DNA of 64,000 bases from Streptomyces sp. DHE7-1 (GCA_016432725.1 JACJDG010000003.1:7346001-7410000); one strand, 5' to 3'. Counted from the stretch's first letter, positions 54,760 through 64,000 are shown. Notes: generated from the sequence alone by a model not told the origin. Translations and numbers: made by a program.

Positions 54760-57098
54760 TCACCCACCGGTCGTACTCGGTCGAGCCGTGGGCCGTGCGC
54801 GAGACCGACCTGAACCTCGACGTCCTCGCGCAGAGCGAGTCGGTGTTCGCGCTGTCCAACGGGCACGTCGGCTGGCGCGGCAACCTGGACGAGGGCGAAC
54901 CGCACGGCCTGCCCGGCAGCTATCTCAACGGGGTCCACGAGCTGCACCCGCTGCCCTACGCCGAGGCCGGCTACGGCTACCCGGAGTCCGGTCAGACGGT
55001 CATCAACGTCACCAACGGCAAGGTCATCAGGCTGCTGGTCGACGACGAGCCGTTCGACCTGCGCTACGGCCGGCTCGTCCGGCACGAGCGGGTGCTGGAC
55101 CTGCGCCGCGGGGTGCTGGAACGCACCTGCGAGTGGACGTCCCCGGCCGGTTCCACGGTCCGGGTGCGCTCGACCCGGCTGGTGTCGCTGACCCAGCGGG
55201 CGGTCGCCGCGGTGGCGTACGAGGTGGAGGCGGTCGGCAGCCGCAGCCGGGTGGTGATCCAGTCGGAGCTGGTCGCCAACGAGCAGCTGCCCGGCGCGAA
55301 CGGGGACCCGCGCGCCGCGGTGGCCCTGAAGTCGCCGCTGGAGCAGGAGGACGGCTTCGCCTCCGGCGACCGGCTGCGGCTGGTGCACCGCACCCGGCGC
55401 AGCGGCCTGCGGGTGGCCGTGGCCGCCGACCACGTGGTCACCGGTCCCGACCGCACCACGACCCGCAGCGAGGCCGACATCGACGTGGCCCGGCTGACCG
55501 TCACCTCCGTGCTGGAGCCCGGCCAGACGCTCCGGGTGGAGAAGCTGGTCGCCCACGGCTGGTCCGGCACCCGCTCGCTGCCCGCGATGGCCGACCAGGT
55601 CGACGCGGCCCTCGCCGCCGCCGCGCACGACGGCTGGCAGGGACTGCTGGACGACCAGCGGGCCCACCTGGACGACTTCTGGGACCGCGCGGACGTCGAG
55701 GTGGACGGCGACGAGGAGATCCAGCAGGCCGTGCGGTTCGCGCTCTTCCACGTGCTGCAGGCCGGGGCCCGCGCCGAACAGCGGGCGATACCCGCCAAGG
55801 GGCTCACCGGCTCCGGCTACGACGGGCACGCGTTCTGGGACACCGAGATGTTCGTGCTGCCCGTCCTCACCCACACCGCCCCCGAGGCCGTCGCCGAGGC
55901 ATTGCGCTGGCGGCACAACACCCTGGACGAGGCCCGCGAGCGCGCCGCCCAGCTCGGCCTGGGCGGCGCCGCGTTCCCCTGGCGCACCATCCAGGGCGCG
56001 GAGGGCTCGGCCTACTGGCCGGCCGGCACCGCCGCCTTCCACGTGAACGCCGGCATAGCCGACGCCGTCCTGCGCTACGTCGAGGCCACCGGCGACCTGG
56101 ACTTCGAGCGCGAGGCGGGGGTGGAGCTGCTGGTGGAGACGGCCCGGCTGTGGCGCTCACTGGGCCACCACGACCATCACGGCGTCTTCCACATCGACGG
56201 TGTCACCGGACCCGACGAGTACAGCGCGGTCGCCGACGACAACACCTACACCAACCTGATGGCACGTCAGAACCTGCTCGCGGCGGCGGACTTCGTCGAG
56301 CGGCACGCGCGCGAGGCGCAGCGGCTCGGCGTGGACGAGGAGGAGAGCGCGGCCTGGCGGGACGCCGCCGAGGCCATGCACATCCCCTACAACGACGATC
56401 TCGGTGTGCACGAGCAGCACGCCGGCTTCACCCGCTACCAGCGGTGGGACTTCGCCGGCACCCGCCCCGAGCAGTACCCGCTGCTGCTCAACTTCCCCTA
56501 CTTCGACCTCTACCGCAAACAGGTCGTCAAGCAGGCCGACCTGGTGCTGGCGATGTACACCTGCGGCGCCTCCTTCGACGACGAGCAGGTCGCCCGCAAC
56601 TTCGCCTACTACGAGCCGCTGACCGTGCGCGACTCCTCCCTGTCCGCCTGCGTCCAGGCCGTCGTCGCCGCCCAGGCCGGCCATCTGCGGCTCGCCTACG
56701 ACTACACGGCCGAGGCGGCCCTGATGGACCTCGCGGACCTGGAGCACAACACCCGGGACGGGCTGCACATCGCCTCGCTGGCCGGTACGTGGATGGCGCT
56801 GGTGGCGGGCTTCGGCGGGATGCGGCGGGACGGCGAGGGTCTGCGGTTCGCGCCCCGGCTCCCGGAGCGGCTGCGCCGGGTGGCGTTCCACCTGCAGTAC
56901 CGCACCCGCCGGCTGCGCGTGGAGATCGGCGCCGACAAGGCCACGTACACGCTCCTGGCCGGGCCCCCGCTCACGCTCCACCACCACGGGGAGGCGCTCA
57001 CGGTCAGTGCCGACGAGCCGGCCGTCCGCGCGGTGCCGCCGGCCCGTCCGCGCTCCGCCCCCGGTCAGCCCGCGCACCGGGCGCCGAACGTCCGCTGA
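54756..57098 (+). CDS. Glycoside hydrolase family 65 disaccharide phosphorylase
   Basis: A 780-residue intact enzyme with the four GH65 parts: N-terminal beta-sandwich (ESVFALSNGHVGWRGNLDEGE), linker, (alpha/alpha)6 catalytic barrel and small C-terminal sheet. Catalytic-region motifs are GYDGHAFWDTEMFVLPVL, FHVNAGIADAVLRY, the general-acid Glu in GVTGPDEYSAVADDN, and KQVVKQADLVLAMY with the phosphate-binding part after it. Together with the coupled beta-phosphoglucomutase it forms a phosphorolytic route for an alpha-glucobiose (trehalose, maltose, kojibiose or nigerose) that conserves phosphate-bond energy. Sugar specificity cannot be read safely. Confidence 0.92.
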   Translation: MITHRSYSVEPWAVRETDLNLDVLAQSESVFALSNGHVGWRGNLDEGEPHGLPGSYLNGVHELHPLPYAEAGYGYPESGQTVINVTNGKVIRLLVDDEPFDLRYGRLVRHERVLDLRRGVLERTCEWTSPAGSTVRVRSTRLVSLTQRAVAAVAYEVEAVGSRSRVVIQSELVANEQLPGANGDPRAAVALKSPLEQEDGFASGDRLRLVHRTRRSGLRVAVAADHVVTGPDRTTTRSEADIDVARLTVTSVLEPGQTLRVEKLVAHGWSGTRSLPAMADQVDAALAAAAHDGWQGLLDDQRAHLDDFWDRADVEVDGDEEIQQAVRFALFHVLQAGARAEQRAIPAKGLTGSGYDGHAFWDTEMFVLPVLTHTAPEAVAEALRWRHNTLDEARERAAQLGLGGAAFPWRTIQGAEGSAYWPAGTAAFHVNAGIADAVLRYVEATGDLDFEREAGVELLVETARLWRSLGHHDHHGVFHIDGVTGPDEYSAVADDNTYTNLMARQNLLAAADFVERHAREAQRLGVDEEESAAWRDAAEAMHIPYNDDLGVHEQHAGFTRYQRWDFAGTRPEQYPLLLNFPYFDLYRKQVVKQADLVLAMYTCGASFDDEQVARNFAYYEPLTVRDSSLSACVQAVVAAQAGHLRLAYDYTAEAALMDLADLEHNTRDGLHIASLAGTWMALVAGFGGMRRDGEGLRFAPRLPERLRRVAFHLQYRTRRLRVEIGADKATYTLLAGPPLTLHHHGEALTVSADEPAVRAVPPARPRSAPGQPAHRAPNVR

Positions 57099-57130
57099 GC
57101 GCCGGTCCGGCGGGCCGTGCCCGCCGGACC

Positions 57131-57514
57131 TCAGGCGCCGTCCGCGGTGAGCAGGTCGCGCAGCGCCCGCTCCTCCTCCGCGCTCAGGCCGGTCACGAAC
57201 CGCCGGAGCGCCCCGATCGGGTCCGGGCCCCGGTCCAGAGCCTCGTGCATCGCCTCGGCGGTCAGCTGCGCCGCGTCCTTCGCGGGCCGGTAGGCGCCGC
57301 GCCGGCCGTCGGCGTCCCGCAGCACCAGCCCCTTGTCGTACAGGCGCTTGAGGATGGTGTGCACCGTGTTGTAGGCGAGCGTCCCGTCGATCCCGGCCTG
57401 CACCTCCGCCGGGGTCAGCGGCCGGCCGGTGGCCCACAGCACGGCCAGCACCTCGTGCTCCAGCTCCCCGGCGCTGCGCCGCTCCGCCCGGTCGCGGGAC
57501 CCTCTGCCAGCCAT
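57131..57514 (-). CDS. BlaI/MecI/CopY-family regulator
   Basis: A 127-residue winged-helix repressor: AGELEHEVLAVLWATGRPLTPAEVQAGI, the recognition region LAYNTVHTILKRLYDKGLV and the wing RDADGRRGAYRPA. Family members are often paired with a BlaR1-type M56 protease, but none is in the window. The gene is convergent with GH65 and divergent from the membrane glycosyltransferase gene, whose promoter it may control. Confidence 0.88.
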   Translation of the reverse strand: MAGRGSRDRAERRSAGELEHEVLAVLWATGRPLTPAEVQAGIDGTLAYNTVHTILKRLYDKGLVLRDADGRRGAYRPAKDAAQLTAEAMHEALDRGPDPIGALRRFVTGLSAEEERALRDLLTADGA

Positions 57515-57624
57515 GCCCCAACCTTACAGCGCGTAGGGCCGTCGGCCGGACGGTCCCGTCTGCCGGGCATGGCGGGGTGGTTCGCGCTAGTTTGGCCATG
57601 TTTTGCCCCAGGGAGAGGTGGGCC

Positions 57625-59130
57625 ATGGCCGGCAGCGCACACGCGACCCGCGAGGCGGCCCGGCGTGCGCGCCTGCGCCGCGGGGCCGCCGACGACCGGA
57701 GGAACCGGCCCGCCCGGCGCCTCCGCCCGGCCCTGCCGCTCGCCGCCGTCGCCGGGGTCTTCACCCTGGCCCAACTGCTGCTCGTCCGGCCCGGCATGGG
57801 CCTCGGCTGGGACGAGACGGTGTACGTCAGCCAGGTCGCGGGACACGCTCCCGCCGCCTTCTTCAGCGCGCCCCGCGCGCGCGGCGTCTCCCTGCTCGTC
57901 GCGCCGGTGGCGGCCTGGTCCTCGTCCACCGTCCTGCTGAGGATCTACCTCGCCCTGCTCTCCGGTCTCGCCCTGTACCTGGCCCTGCGGGCCTGGCGCG
58001 GCCTGTTCCCGGACCGCGTCCTCGCCCTGGCCGGTGCCTTGTTCGCCTCCCTGTGGGTGACCCTGTTCTACGGCCCGCAGGCGATGCCCAACTACTGGGT
58101 TGCCGTCGGCGCCCTCGCCGCCGTCGCCTGCTTCCTGCGGGCCCGCGCCGGCCGCCGGGACCGGGCCGCGCTGTGGGGTCTGGCCGCGAGCGGCGCGCTG
58201 ACGGCCCTGATGCGGCCGATGGACGCGGTCTGGGCCGCCCTGCCGCTGCTCGCCCTCGGCCTGTGGCGCCGCCACCCGCGGCCCCTCCTGGCCCTGCTCG
58301 CCGGACTGGCCGCCGGAGCCCTCGAGTGGGTGATCGAGGCGTACGCCGGCTACGGCGGCCTCGCCCGGCGCCTGGCCGACGCCTCGGCGATCCAGGGCGG
58401 CCTGGGCCTGCGCGTGGCCGTCGTCGACCAGCTCCGCAGCCTCGGCGGACGGGCCCTGTGCCGGCCCTGCACCGGGCAGCTGCCCCATCCCCTGGTCACC
58501 GCCTGGTGGTTCGCGCTGCCCCTGGCCGCCGGGATCGGCCTGGCGATCGCGGTCCGGGCCCGGCGGACCGCGCCCACCCTGCTGCCGCTCGCCTGCGGGG
58601 TGACGGCCGCCTTCCCCTACCTCTTCATGATCGGTTACGCCGCGCCCCGTTTCCTGCTCCCGGCGTACGCCCTGCTCGCGATCCCCGTCGCCGAGGCGCT
58701 GCTCCGTCCGGCGACCATGCGGCCGGGGGCCCGGCGGACGGCGGCCGTGACCCTGGTGGTGCTGGCTCTCGCCACCCACCTCGCCGTTCAGCTGGCCGTC
58801 CTGACCGCCGTCGTCGGCCGTACGACCGCCGCCCACCGCGACTGGTCCCGCACCGCCGCCACCCTGCACCGGCTGGGCGTCCGGCCGCCCTGCCTGCTCA
58901 CCGGCACCGAGGCCATCCCCGTCGCGTACTACGCCGGGTGTTCCTCGGCGGCCACGTCCGGGCACAACGCCAACACCACGGCCCCGGCGATCACCCGCAC
59001 CGCCCGCCACACCCCCGTGGCCACCCTGGTGCCCGCCGGCTCCCGCCCGCCCGGCTACGCCCGCACCTGGCCCTGGGTGCCGCTCACCGACCGGCGCCTC
59101 TACTACACCGTGCCGGGGGCCGGGCCCTGA
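57625..59130 (+). CDS. Polytopic membrane glycosyltransferase-like protein (GT-C)
   Basis: A 501-residue intact integral membrane protein with about ten hydrophobic helices. After an Arg-rich cytoplasmic start, the first outer loop has the acidic WDETVYVSQVAG motif, the DE signature of ArnT/PMT-like GT-C enzymes. Later segments include FASLWVTLFYGPQAMPNYW and LMRPMDAVWAALPLLALG. The C-terminal outer region has LLTGTEAIPVAYYAGCSS. Likely uses a polyprenyl-phosphate sugar donor. ATG 57625 follows GGGAGAGG. It is divergent from the BlaI-type regulator. Confidence 0.78.
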   Translation: MAGSAHATREAARRARLRRGAADDRRNRPARRLRPALPLAAVAGVFTLAQLLLVRPGMGLGWDETVYVSQVAGHAPAAFFSAPRARGVSLLVAPVAAWSSSTVLLRIYLALLSGLALYLALRAWRGLFPDRVLALAGALFASLWVTLFYGPQAMPNYWVAVGALAAVACFLRARAGRRDRAALWGLAASGALTALMRPMDAVWAALPLLALGLWRRHPRPLLALLAGLAAGALEWVIEAYAGYGGLARRLADASAIQGGLGLRVAVVDQLRSLGGRALCRPCTGQLPHPLVTAWWFALPLAAGIGLAIAVRARRTAPTLLPLACGVTAAFPYLFMIGYAAPRFLLPAYALLAIPVAEALLRPATMRPGARRTAAVTLVVLALATHLAVQLAVLTAVVGRTTAAHRDWSRTAATLHRLGVRPPCLLTGTEAIPVAYYAGCSSAATSGHNANTTAPAITRTARHTPVATLVPAGSRPPGYARTWPWVPLTDRRLYYTVPGAGP

Positions 59131-59248
59131 ACGGCGCCGCGTCAAGATCACGACAATTCTCCGGGTGACCCGTGGTGCGCGGGACCGGACCGGCGGCACA
59201 CTGCGCTGCCGGCCCGTCCTGTCGCCGGCACCCGGGGAGGGACCAGCG

Positions 59249-59794
59249 GTGCTCACACTCGTGTCACAGCCGACGCCGGCGCCGGAATCGGCACTGTTCG
59301 ACCTGGTGTGGGGGCTTGGTGCGACCGTGCTGGGCCTGGTGGCGCTGACGAACCCCCGGGGCATCCTCGAGTGGCTCGCGGTGCGGCGGGGCAGGGGCGG
59401 GAAGATCTGGCGCGGCCGTCTGGGCGGTGGCGTGCTCGCGGTGGCCGGCGTGGTGGAGCTGACGAAGGGGGTCGTTCATCTGGCGGCGCCGGAGGGGCCC
59501 GGTCACCTCTCGGCGTTCCACCGGACCCACGGCCTCCCCCCGGCGCTCGCGGCCGTCATGGTCCTGGTCATGGGGGTGGCCGCGGGGGCGGCATGGCGCT
59601 CGAGCGCCTTCCTGCGCGACGCCTGGACGTCGGGCGGTGCGCCCCGCGTCTGCGCCGTGACGGCCACCCTCGCGGCCCTGGCGTTCGCCGCCTGCGCCGC
59701 CTTCGGCTACCTGGCGGCGGGCTTGCTGTGCTGGGCCGCCGGAGGAGCGGCCGCGGCCGGTCTGTTCCTGCTCCGCGGCCGGTGGACGTACTGA
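59249..59794 (+). CDS. Four-helix membrane protein of unknown function
   Basis: A 181-residue membrane protein with four to five transmembrane segments (LFDLVWGLGATVLGLVAL, LGGGVLAVAGVVELTKGVV, LAAVMVLVMGVAAGAAW, and a long C-terminal hydrophobic region ending AAAAGLFLLRGRW). I chose GTG 59249, which has GGAGGGACC upstream; a longer frame from 59165 would add a hydrophilic N-terminus. No family recognised. Confidence 0.6.
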   Translation: MLTLVSQPTPAPESALFDLVWGLGATVLGLVALTNPRGILEWLAVRRGRGGKIWRGRLGGGVLAVAGVVELTKGVVHLAAPEGPGHLSAFHRTHGLPPALAAVMVLVMGVAAGAAWRSSAFLRDAWTSGGAPRVCAVTATLAALAFAACAAFGYLAAGLLCWAAGGAAAAGLFLLRGRWTY

Positions 59795-59913
59795 GGCACC
59801 TCCCGGCCCGGCGGGCCGGTGGCGGACGCGCCGAAGATCGGCGGGCGAGGTTAGGGACGCGACCTGCGGGAAACGCGGACCGGGACCGAGCGCGTGCCGA
59901 TATGGAGGCGACG

Positions 59914-60401
59914 ATGAGCGATCAGCAGGCAGGCGGAAGCCCGATGGCGGACGACGCCTACCAGCCCACCGGAAGCAACGAGGAGCAGGAGGACGCCGCG
60001 CCACTGGACCTGCAGGACGCGGTGGACGAGCGCGGCTACGACGACGTCCTCGACGAGGGCTACTCCCCGCCCGAACGGCCCCTCGGTGTCACCAAGTACG
60101 GCACCACCGCCGCCGAGCAGCAGGAGGGCGAGACGCTCGACGAGCGGCTCCGCCAGGAGGTGCCGGACGTGGCGGCACCGGCGGGTGACGCGACCGGTGA
60201 CCTCCCCGGGGCGAGGGCGAGCCCGTCGACCCGGAGGCGGGCGGCGCCCGGGCGGGTCGCCTGGTCGCCCCCGACGAGGGAGCCCACACCGACACCACTA
60301 AGGAGGAGGTCGCCTCCGACGTGGGGATCGACGGAGGGGCGGCCGGCGCGGAGGAGGCGGCCGTGCACGTCATCGAGGATCCGGAAGGCGGAGTTCTCTA
60401 G
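59914..60401 (+). CDS. DUF5709-type acidic protein, one frameshift
   Basis: A 162-residue, highly acidic, probably disordered cytoplasmic protein. The signature region is DDVLDEGYSPPERPLGVTKYGTT, then GETLDERLRQEVPDV, and after restoring a missing base near 60207, GGEGEPVDPEAGGARAGRLVAPDEGAH and AAVHVIEDPEGGVL. This matches DUF5709, common in actinobacteria and often in stress-induced or conservon-like settings. ATG 59914. It ends before a strong hairpin. Confidence 0.82.
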
Positions 60402-60487
60402 CAGGACGTGCCCGTCGGCCGACCGCGTCCGCGGCCGGCCGACGGTCCTACCGCTGTCGGCCCGGCGGCAGCGGCCACGACTCGGCG

Positions 60488-60527
60488 CCGGGCGGGCACG
60501 CCCCCTGACGAGGGCGTGCCCGCCCGG
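60488..60527. terminator. Perfect 16-bp hairpin between convergent genes
   Basis: CCGGGCGGGCACGCCC and GGGCGTGCCCGCCCGG are exact complements with an eight-base loop CCTGACGA. It lies between the stops of the DUF5709 gene and the minus-strand small gene and would end both transcripts. Confidence 0.85.
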
Positions 60528-60569
60528 TGCCTCCCCGTTGGTGTCCTGCCTGTTTCCCGGACCGCCCTG

Positions 60570-60775
60570 TCAGGGCAGCAGCTTCTCGATGGCCGACGGA
60601 CCCTCGGTCTCCAGCTTGCGGCGCGCCCAGTCGAGAGTCGCCGGGGTGACGTCCCTGCCCGTCGCCATCACCAGGTCCTCCGGGTCAGACCCCGTGAAGG
60701 AGCGGAGTGGAGCAGGGCGTCCGGGGTGCAGTGGTCGTCGGACGACCGGGACCCTTCGGGTGTGGATGTCGACAT
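60570..60775 (-). CDS. Small protein of unknown function, one frameshift
   Basis: A 68-residue protein found by correcting one missing base near 60700. It begins MSTSTPEGSRSSDDHCTPD, with GGAGGAGG upstream, and continues FTGSDPEDLVMATGRDVTPA then LDWARRKLETEGPSAIEKLLP to the stop. The C-terminal half forms an amphipathic helix. Neither raw open frame shows it fully, so it is easily missed. Function unknown. Convergent with the DUF5709 gene and divergent from the GH15 gene. Confidence 0.65.
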
Positions 60776-60993
60776 GATGCCTCCTCCTCGGTCCGGATGA
60801 CCGCATCCGTGCCGGTGCCGCCGAACGGGGCACACTCTCACCATTCACCGCCGCGGCGGACCCTGCATCCGGAAGGGGCCGCAGAGCGGGGTGAGGATCG
60901 CCTGCCCAGCCCGCGCCGAAGCACTCGCCCGTAAGCTGGAAATCCGCCCATACCCTGGAAAACCGCACGGACCCGCACCGGGGAGGCCTCACG

Positions 60994-62834
60994 ATGGCCG
61001 AGATGCCCTTCCAGCAGGAGTCGTCCCGAAGCCCCCGCTACCTGCCGATCGCCGAGCACGGACTCATCGGCGACCTGCGCAGCGTCGCGCTGGTCGGCAC
61101 CAACGGCACGATCGACTGGTACTGCTCACCGTCCTTCGACGCCCCAGCGTCTTCGCGTCGATCCTGGACGCCGAGCGCGGCGGCAGTTTCGAACTGGCCG
61201 CCGCCGTACCGGGCCGCACCAAGCAGTTCTACTTCCCCGACACCAACGTGCTGATCACCCGCTTCTTCACCGAGGACGGCGTCGGCGAGGTGCAGGACTT
61301 CATGCCGGTCACCGGGGACGGACAGGCCGCCGAGTCGGGCCGGCACCGGCTGATCCGGCGCGTGGTGTGCGTGCGCGGCACCGTCCCCTTCCGCGCCAGG
61401 GTCGCGCCCCGCTTCAACTACGGCGCCGACCCGCACACCGTGCGCCCGCTGAACGGCCTGCTCCTCTTCGAGTCCCCCGAGCGGTCCCTGGCCCTCACCT
61501 CCACCGTCGTCATGGAGTGCGACGGGCGGGACGCGTGGGCCGACTTCAAGCTCGGCGAGGGCGAGACCGCGGTGTTCGCGCTGGACCTGGCCGGCGAGGA
61601 GGTGCCACCGCGCGGCTGCCCGCACATGGAGGCCGAGCACGAGTTCAACGCCACCGTCACCTACTGGCGGCGCTGGCTGCACCAGTCCCGCTACCGGGGC
61701 CGCTGGCGGGAGATGGTCCACCGCTCCGCGCTCACCCTCAAGCTCCTCACCTACGCGCCCACCGGCGCCATCGTCGCCGCGCCCACCACCAGCCTGCCCG
61801 AGCAGCTCGGCGGCGAACGCAACTGGGACTACCGCTACGTGTGGGTGCGCGACGCCGCCTTCGCCGTCTACGCGCTGCTGCGGCTCGGCTTCACCGGCGA
61901 GGCAGAGGCGTTCATGCGGTTCCTGACCACGCACATCAGCCCCGGCTGCGGCGACCACTCCGGGCCGCTGCAGATCATGTACGGCATCGACGGCCGCACC
62001 GAGTTGCCCGAACGCGAACTGACCCACCTGGAGGGCCATCTCGGCTCCGCCCCGGTCCGGGTCGGCAACGCCGCCGCCGACCAGCTCCAGCTCGACATCT
62101 ACGGCGCCCTGATCGACTCCATCTACCTCTACGACAAGTGGGCCCAGCCCATCTCCAGCGGCCAGTGGGACGACGTGTGCCACCTCGTGGCGTGGGTGTG
62201 CGACCACTGGGACCAGCCCGACGAGGGCGTGTGGGAGACCCGGGGCGGCCGCCGGAACTTCCTGTACTCGCGGCTGATGTGCTGGGTGGCCGTCGAGCGG
62301 GCCATCCGCCTGGCCAACCGGCGCGGACTCCCCGCCGACCTGCCCCGCTGGCGCCAGTCCCGCGACGCCATCTACCGGTGGATCATGGACCGCGGCTGGT
62401 CCGACCGGCGCGGCGCCTTCGTCCAGCACGAGGACAGCGAGGTGCTCGACGCGGCCGTGCTCATGATGCCGCTCGCCAAGTTCATCGCCCCCACCGACCC
62501 CAAGTGGCTGTCCACCCTGGACGCCCTCACCGAGGACCTGGTCTCCGACTCCCTCGTCTACCGCTACGACCCGCAGGCGAGCCCCGACGGACTCCGCGGC
62601 GACGAGGGCACCTTCTCGATCTGCTCGTTCTGGTACGTCGAGGCCATGGTCCGGGCCGGGCGGCTGGACGAGGCCAGGCTGGCCTTCGAGAAGATGCTCA
62701 CCTACGCCAACCACCTCGGCCTGTACGCCGAGGAGATCGGCCGCACCGGCGAGCAGCAGGGCAACTTCCCGCAGGCCTTCACCCACCTGTCCCTGATCAG
62801 CGCCGCCTTCAACCTCGACCGTGCCCTCGGCTGA
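60994..62834 (+). CDS. Glycoside hydrolase family 15 (glucoamylase/trehalase-like), one frameshift
   Basis: A 613-residue cytoplasmic enzyme without signal peptide. The N-terminal trehalase-like beta domain starts YLPIAEHGLIGDLRSVALVG and GTIDWYCSPSFDAPSVFASIL (the latter after restoring one C near 61143). The (alpha/alpha)6 barrel carries NWDYRYVWVRDAAFAVYALL, the general-acid region THLEGHLGSAPVRVGNAA and the second catalytic Glu in EEIGRTGEQQGNFPQAFTHL. This subgroup contains actinobacterial trehalases and glucan hydrolases. It may connect with trehalose or glycogen turnover, as may the GH65 pair 4 kb upstream. Confidence 0.9.
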
Positions 62835-62882
62835 GCCGCCACCGGCACCGGGCATCGGGCCCGCCGCGGCAGGTGCCGGCCG

Positions 62883-64000
62883 TCAGGGCAGGGGCTGCTC
62901 CGCCCAGATGATCTTCCCGTTGGGGGTGTACCGGGTGCCCCAGCGCTCGGCGAGCTGCGCGACGAGGAAGAGACCACGGCCGCCCTCGTCGGTGCTCGCC
63001 GCGTAGCGCAGGTGCGGGGAGGTGGTGCTGCCGTCGGAGACCTCGCAGATCAGCGTCCGCTCGCGCAGCAGCCGTACCCCGATCGGGCCGCGCCCGTAGC
63101 GGATCGCGTTGGTCACCAGCTCGCTGAGGATCAGCTCCGTGGTGAACGACACCTCCTCCAGGCCCCAGTCGTCGAGCCGCCGGGCCACCGAGGCCCGCAC
63201 CTCGGCGACGGCCGCCGGATCGGACGGCACCCGCCACTCGGCGACCCGGTCCGCGCCGAGCACCTTGGTGCGCGCCACGATCAGCGCCACGTCGTCGCTG
63301 GGCCGGGCCGGGAGGCGGTCCAGGACGGTCCGGCAGGTCTCCTCCGGCGAGGCGCCGCGCGCCCGGCGCAGCGCGTCGCGCAGCAGCTCGAGGCCGACGT
63401 CGATGTCCCGGTCCCGGTCCTCCACCAGACCGTCGGTGTAGAGGACCAGACTGCTGCCCTCCGCCAGCTCCAGGTCCACCGTCTCGAACGGCAGCCCGCC
63501 CAGGCCCAGCGGGGGACCCGCGGGCACCTCGGGGAACTCCACCTCGCCGTCCGGGCGCACCAGCACCGGCGGCGGATGCCCGGCCCGGGCGACGGTGCAG
63601 CGCCGGGACACCGGGTCGTACACCGCGTACAGACAGGTCGCGCCGGTGACCGCGGCGCCGTCGGCCGGGGTCTCGTCCTGGTCGATCCGGCCCACCAGCT
63701 CGTCCAGCAGGCCGAGCAGTTCGTCGGGCGGCAGGTCGAGCGCGGAGAAGTTGTGCACCGCCGTGCGCAGCCGTCCCATCGTCGCCGCCGCGTGCAGCCC
63801 GTGCCCGACGACGTCCCCCACCACCAGGGCCACCCGCGCACCGGACAGCGGCAGTACGTCGAACCAGTCGCCGCCCACCCCGGCCTGCGCCGGCAGATAG
63901 CGGTAGGCGATGTCCAGCGCCCCCTGCTCGGGCAGGGAGCGCGGCAGCAGGCTGCGCTGGAGGGCCACCGCCATGCTGTGCTCACGGGTGTAGCGGCGGG
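62883..64000 (-). CDS. SpoIIE-type PP2C phosphatase with C-terminal anti-sigma kinase domain, 5' end outside window
   Basis: At least 370 residues of a signalling protein whose N-terminus lies beyond the right edge; the frame is open there and reads RRYTREHSMAVALQRSLLP, typical of the linker before the PP2C domain. The phosphatase domain has GVGGDWFDVLPLSGARVALV, VVGDVVGHGLHAAATMGRL and LVLYTDGLVEDRDRD. It is followed by a RsbW-like HATPase_c domain (FTTELILSELVTNAIRYGRG, VSDGSTTSPHLRYA, DEGGRGLFLVAQLAERWG). This phosphatase/kinase fusion is a common Streptomyces partner-switching module. Confidence 0.9.
   Translation of the reverse strand, partial: RRYTREHSMAVALQRSLLPRSLPEQGALDIAYRYLPAQAGVGGDWFDVLPLSGARVALVVGDVVGHGLHAAATMGRLRTAVHNFSALDLPPDELLGLLDELVGRIDQDETPADGAAVTGATCLYAVYDPVSRRCTVARAGHPPPVLVRPDGEVEFPEVPAGPPLGLGGLPFETVDLELAEGSSLVLYTDGLVEDRDRDIDVGLELLRDALRRARGASPEETCRTVLDRLPARPSDDVALIVARTKVLGADRVAEWRVPSDPAAVAEVRASVARRLDDWGLEEVSFTTELILSELVTNAIRYGRGPIGVRLLRERTLICEVSDGSTTSPHLRYAASTDEGGRGLFLVAQLAERWGTRYTPNGKIIWAEQPLP

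Overview
The window is about 64 kb of very GC-rich actinobacterial DNA and almost certainly comes from a Streptomyces or a close relative. The signs are strong third-codon G/C bias, frequent GTG starts, ATGA/GTGA gene overlaps, a mycothiol-dependent formaldehyde dehydrogenase, an ECF sigma factor followed by a CU044_5270-type protein, a Methyltransf_19 protein, a DUF5709 protein and SpoIIE-type phosphatases with sensor domains. I see no tRNA, rRNA or CRISPR array.

Sequence quality matters for every entry. About 29 genes are broken into two or more frames. In each case I checked, adding one base, nearly always in a short C or G run, restores a continuous family-like protein. I count roughly 41 such events and all are base losses. 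I read these as homopolymer errors in the sequence and not as pseudogenes, and I annotate the restored genes with the frameshift position.

Layout. 1-4.4 kb: a glycosyltransferase cut by the window edge, an isochorismatase-like protein, a MarR/MFS pair with an operator, and a phosphoesterase. 4.6-4.8 kb: a palindromic MITE-like element. 4.8-12.5 kb: a seven-gene minus-strand operon for a form II CO-dehydrogenase-like molybdenum hydroxylase with its maturation proteins. 12.7-18.1 kb: a ribosomal-protection GTPase, a 19-bp repeat array, a secreted beta-propeller divergent from a TetR regulator, and a zinc alcohol dehydrogenase.

18.4-28.0 kb is the most unusual region: a compact plus-strand operon that looks like a new type of RiPP pathway. 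It begins with a 41-residue, Cys-free acidic peptide ending in SVAFHAFRFRS. Then come an MFS exporter, a UPF0489/peptide-arginase-like protein with a helical-repeat tail, a radical SAM enzyme, a DUF692 (MNIO) iron oxidase, an unrecognised partner-like protein, a JmjC-type oxygenase, a HExxH-type putative peptide hydroxylase and a TldD-like metalloprotease. From the radical SAM gene onward every gene overlaps the next. The inferred logic is recruitment through the acidic leader, Arg-to-ornithine conversion plus several oxidative or methylating steps on the short Phe/His/Arg core, leader removal by the TldD-like protein, and export.

28-39 kb: a DHA2 efflux pump, a lone cytochrome oxidase subunit I with a small membrane protein, an ECF sigma factor with its partner, folD, a SnoaL-like protein, a mycothiol formaldehyde-detoxification pair, an SDR and an L,D-transpeptidase. 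39-47 kb: a membrane-anchored S1 protease, a methyltransferase, an aminotransferase, a PPOX-type protein, a TetR regulator and DUF35 protein sharing an operator, an ATP-grasp-like protein and a peptidoglycan-binding protein. 47-64 kb: a multi-domain PP2C phosphatase, an RpiR regulator, two membrane glycosyltransferases, a beta-phosphoglucomutase/GH65 phosphorylase pair, a BlaI regulator, small stress-type proteins, a GH15 enzyme and a second PP2C phosphatase cut by the right edge.
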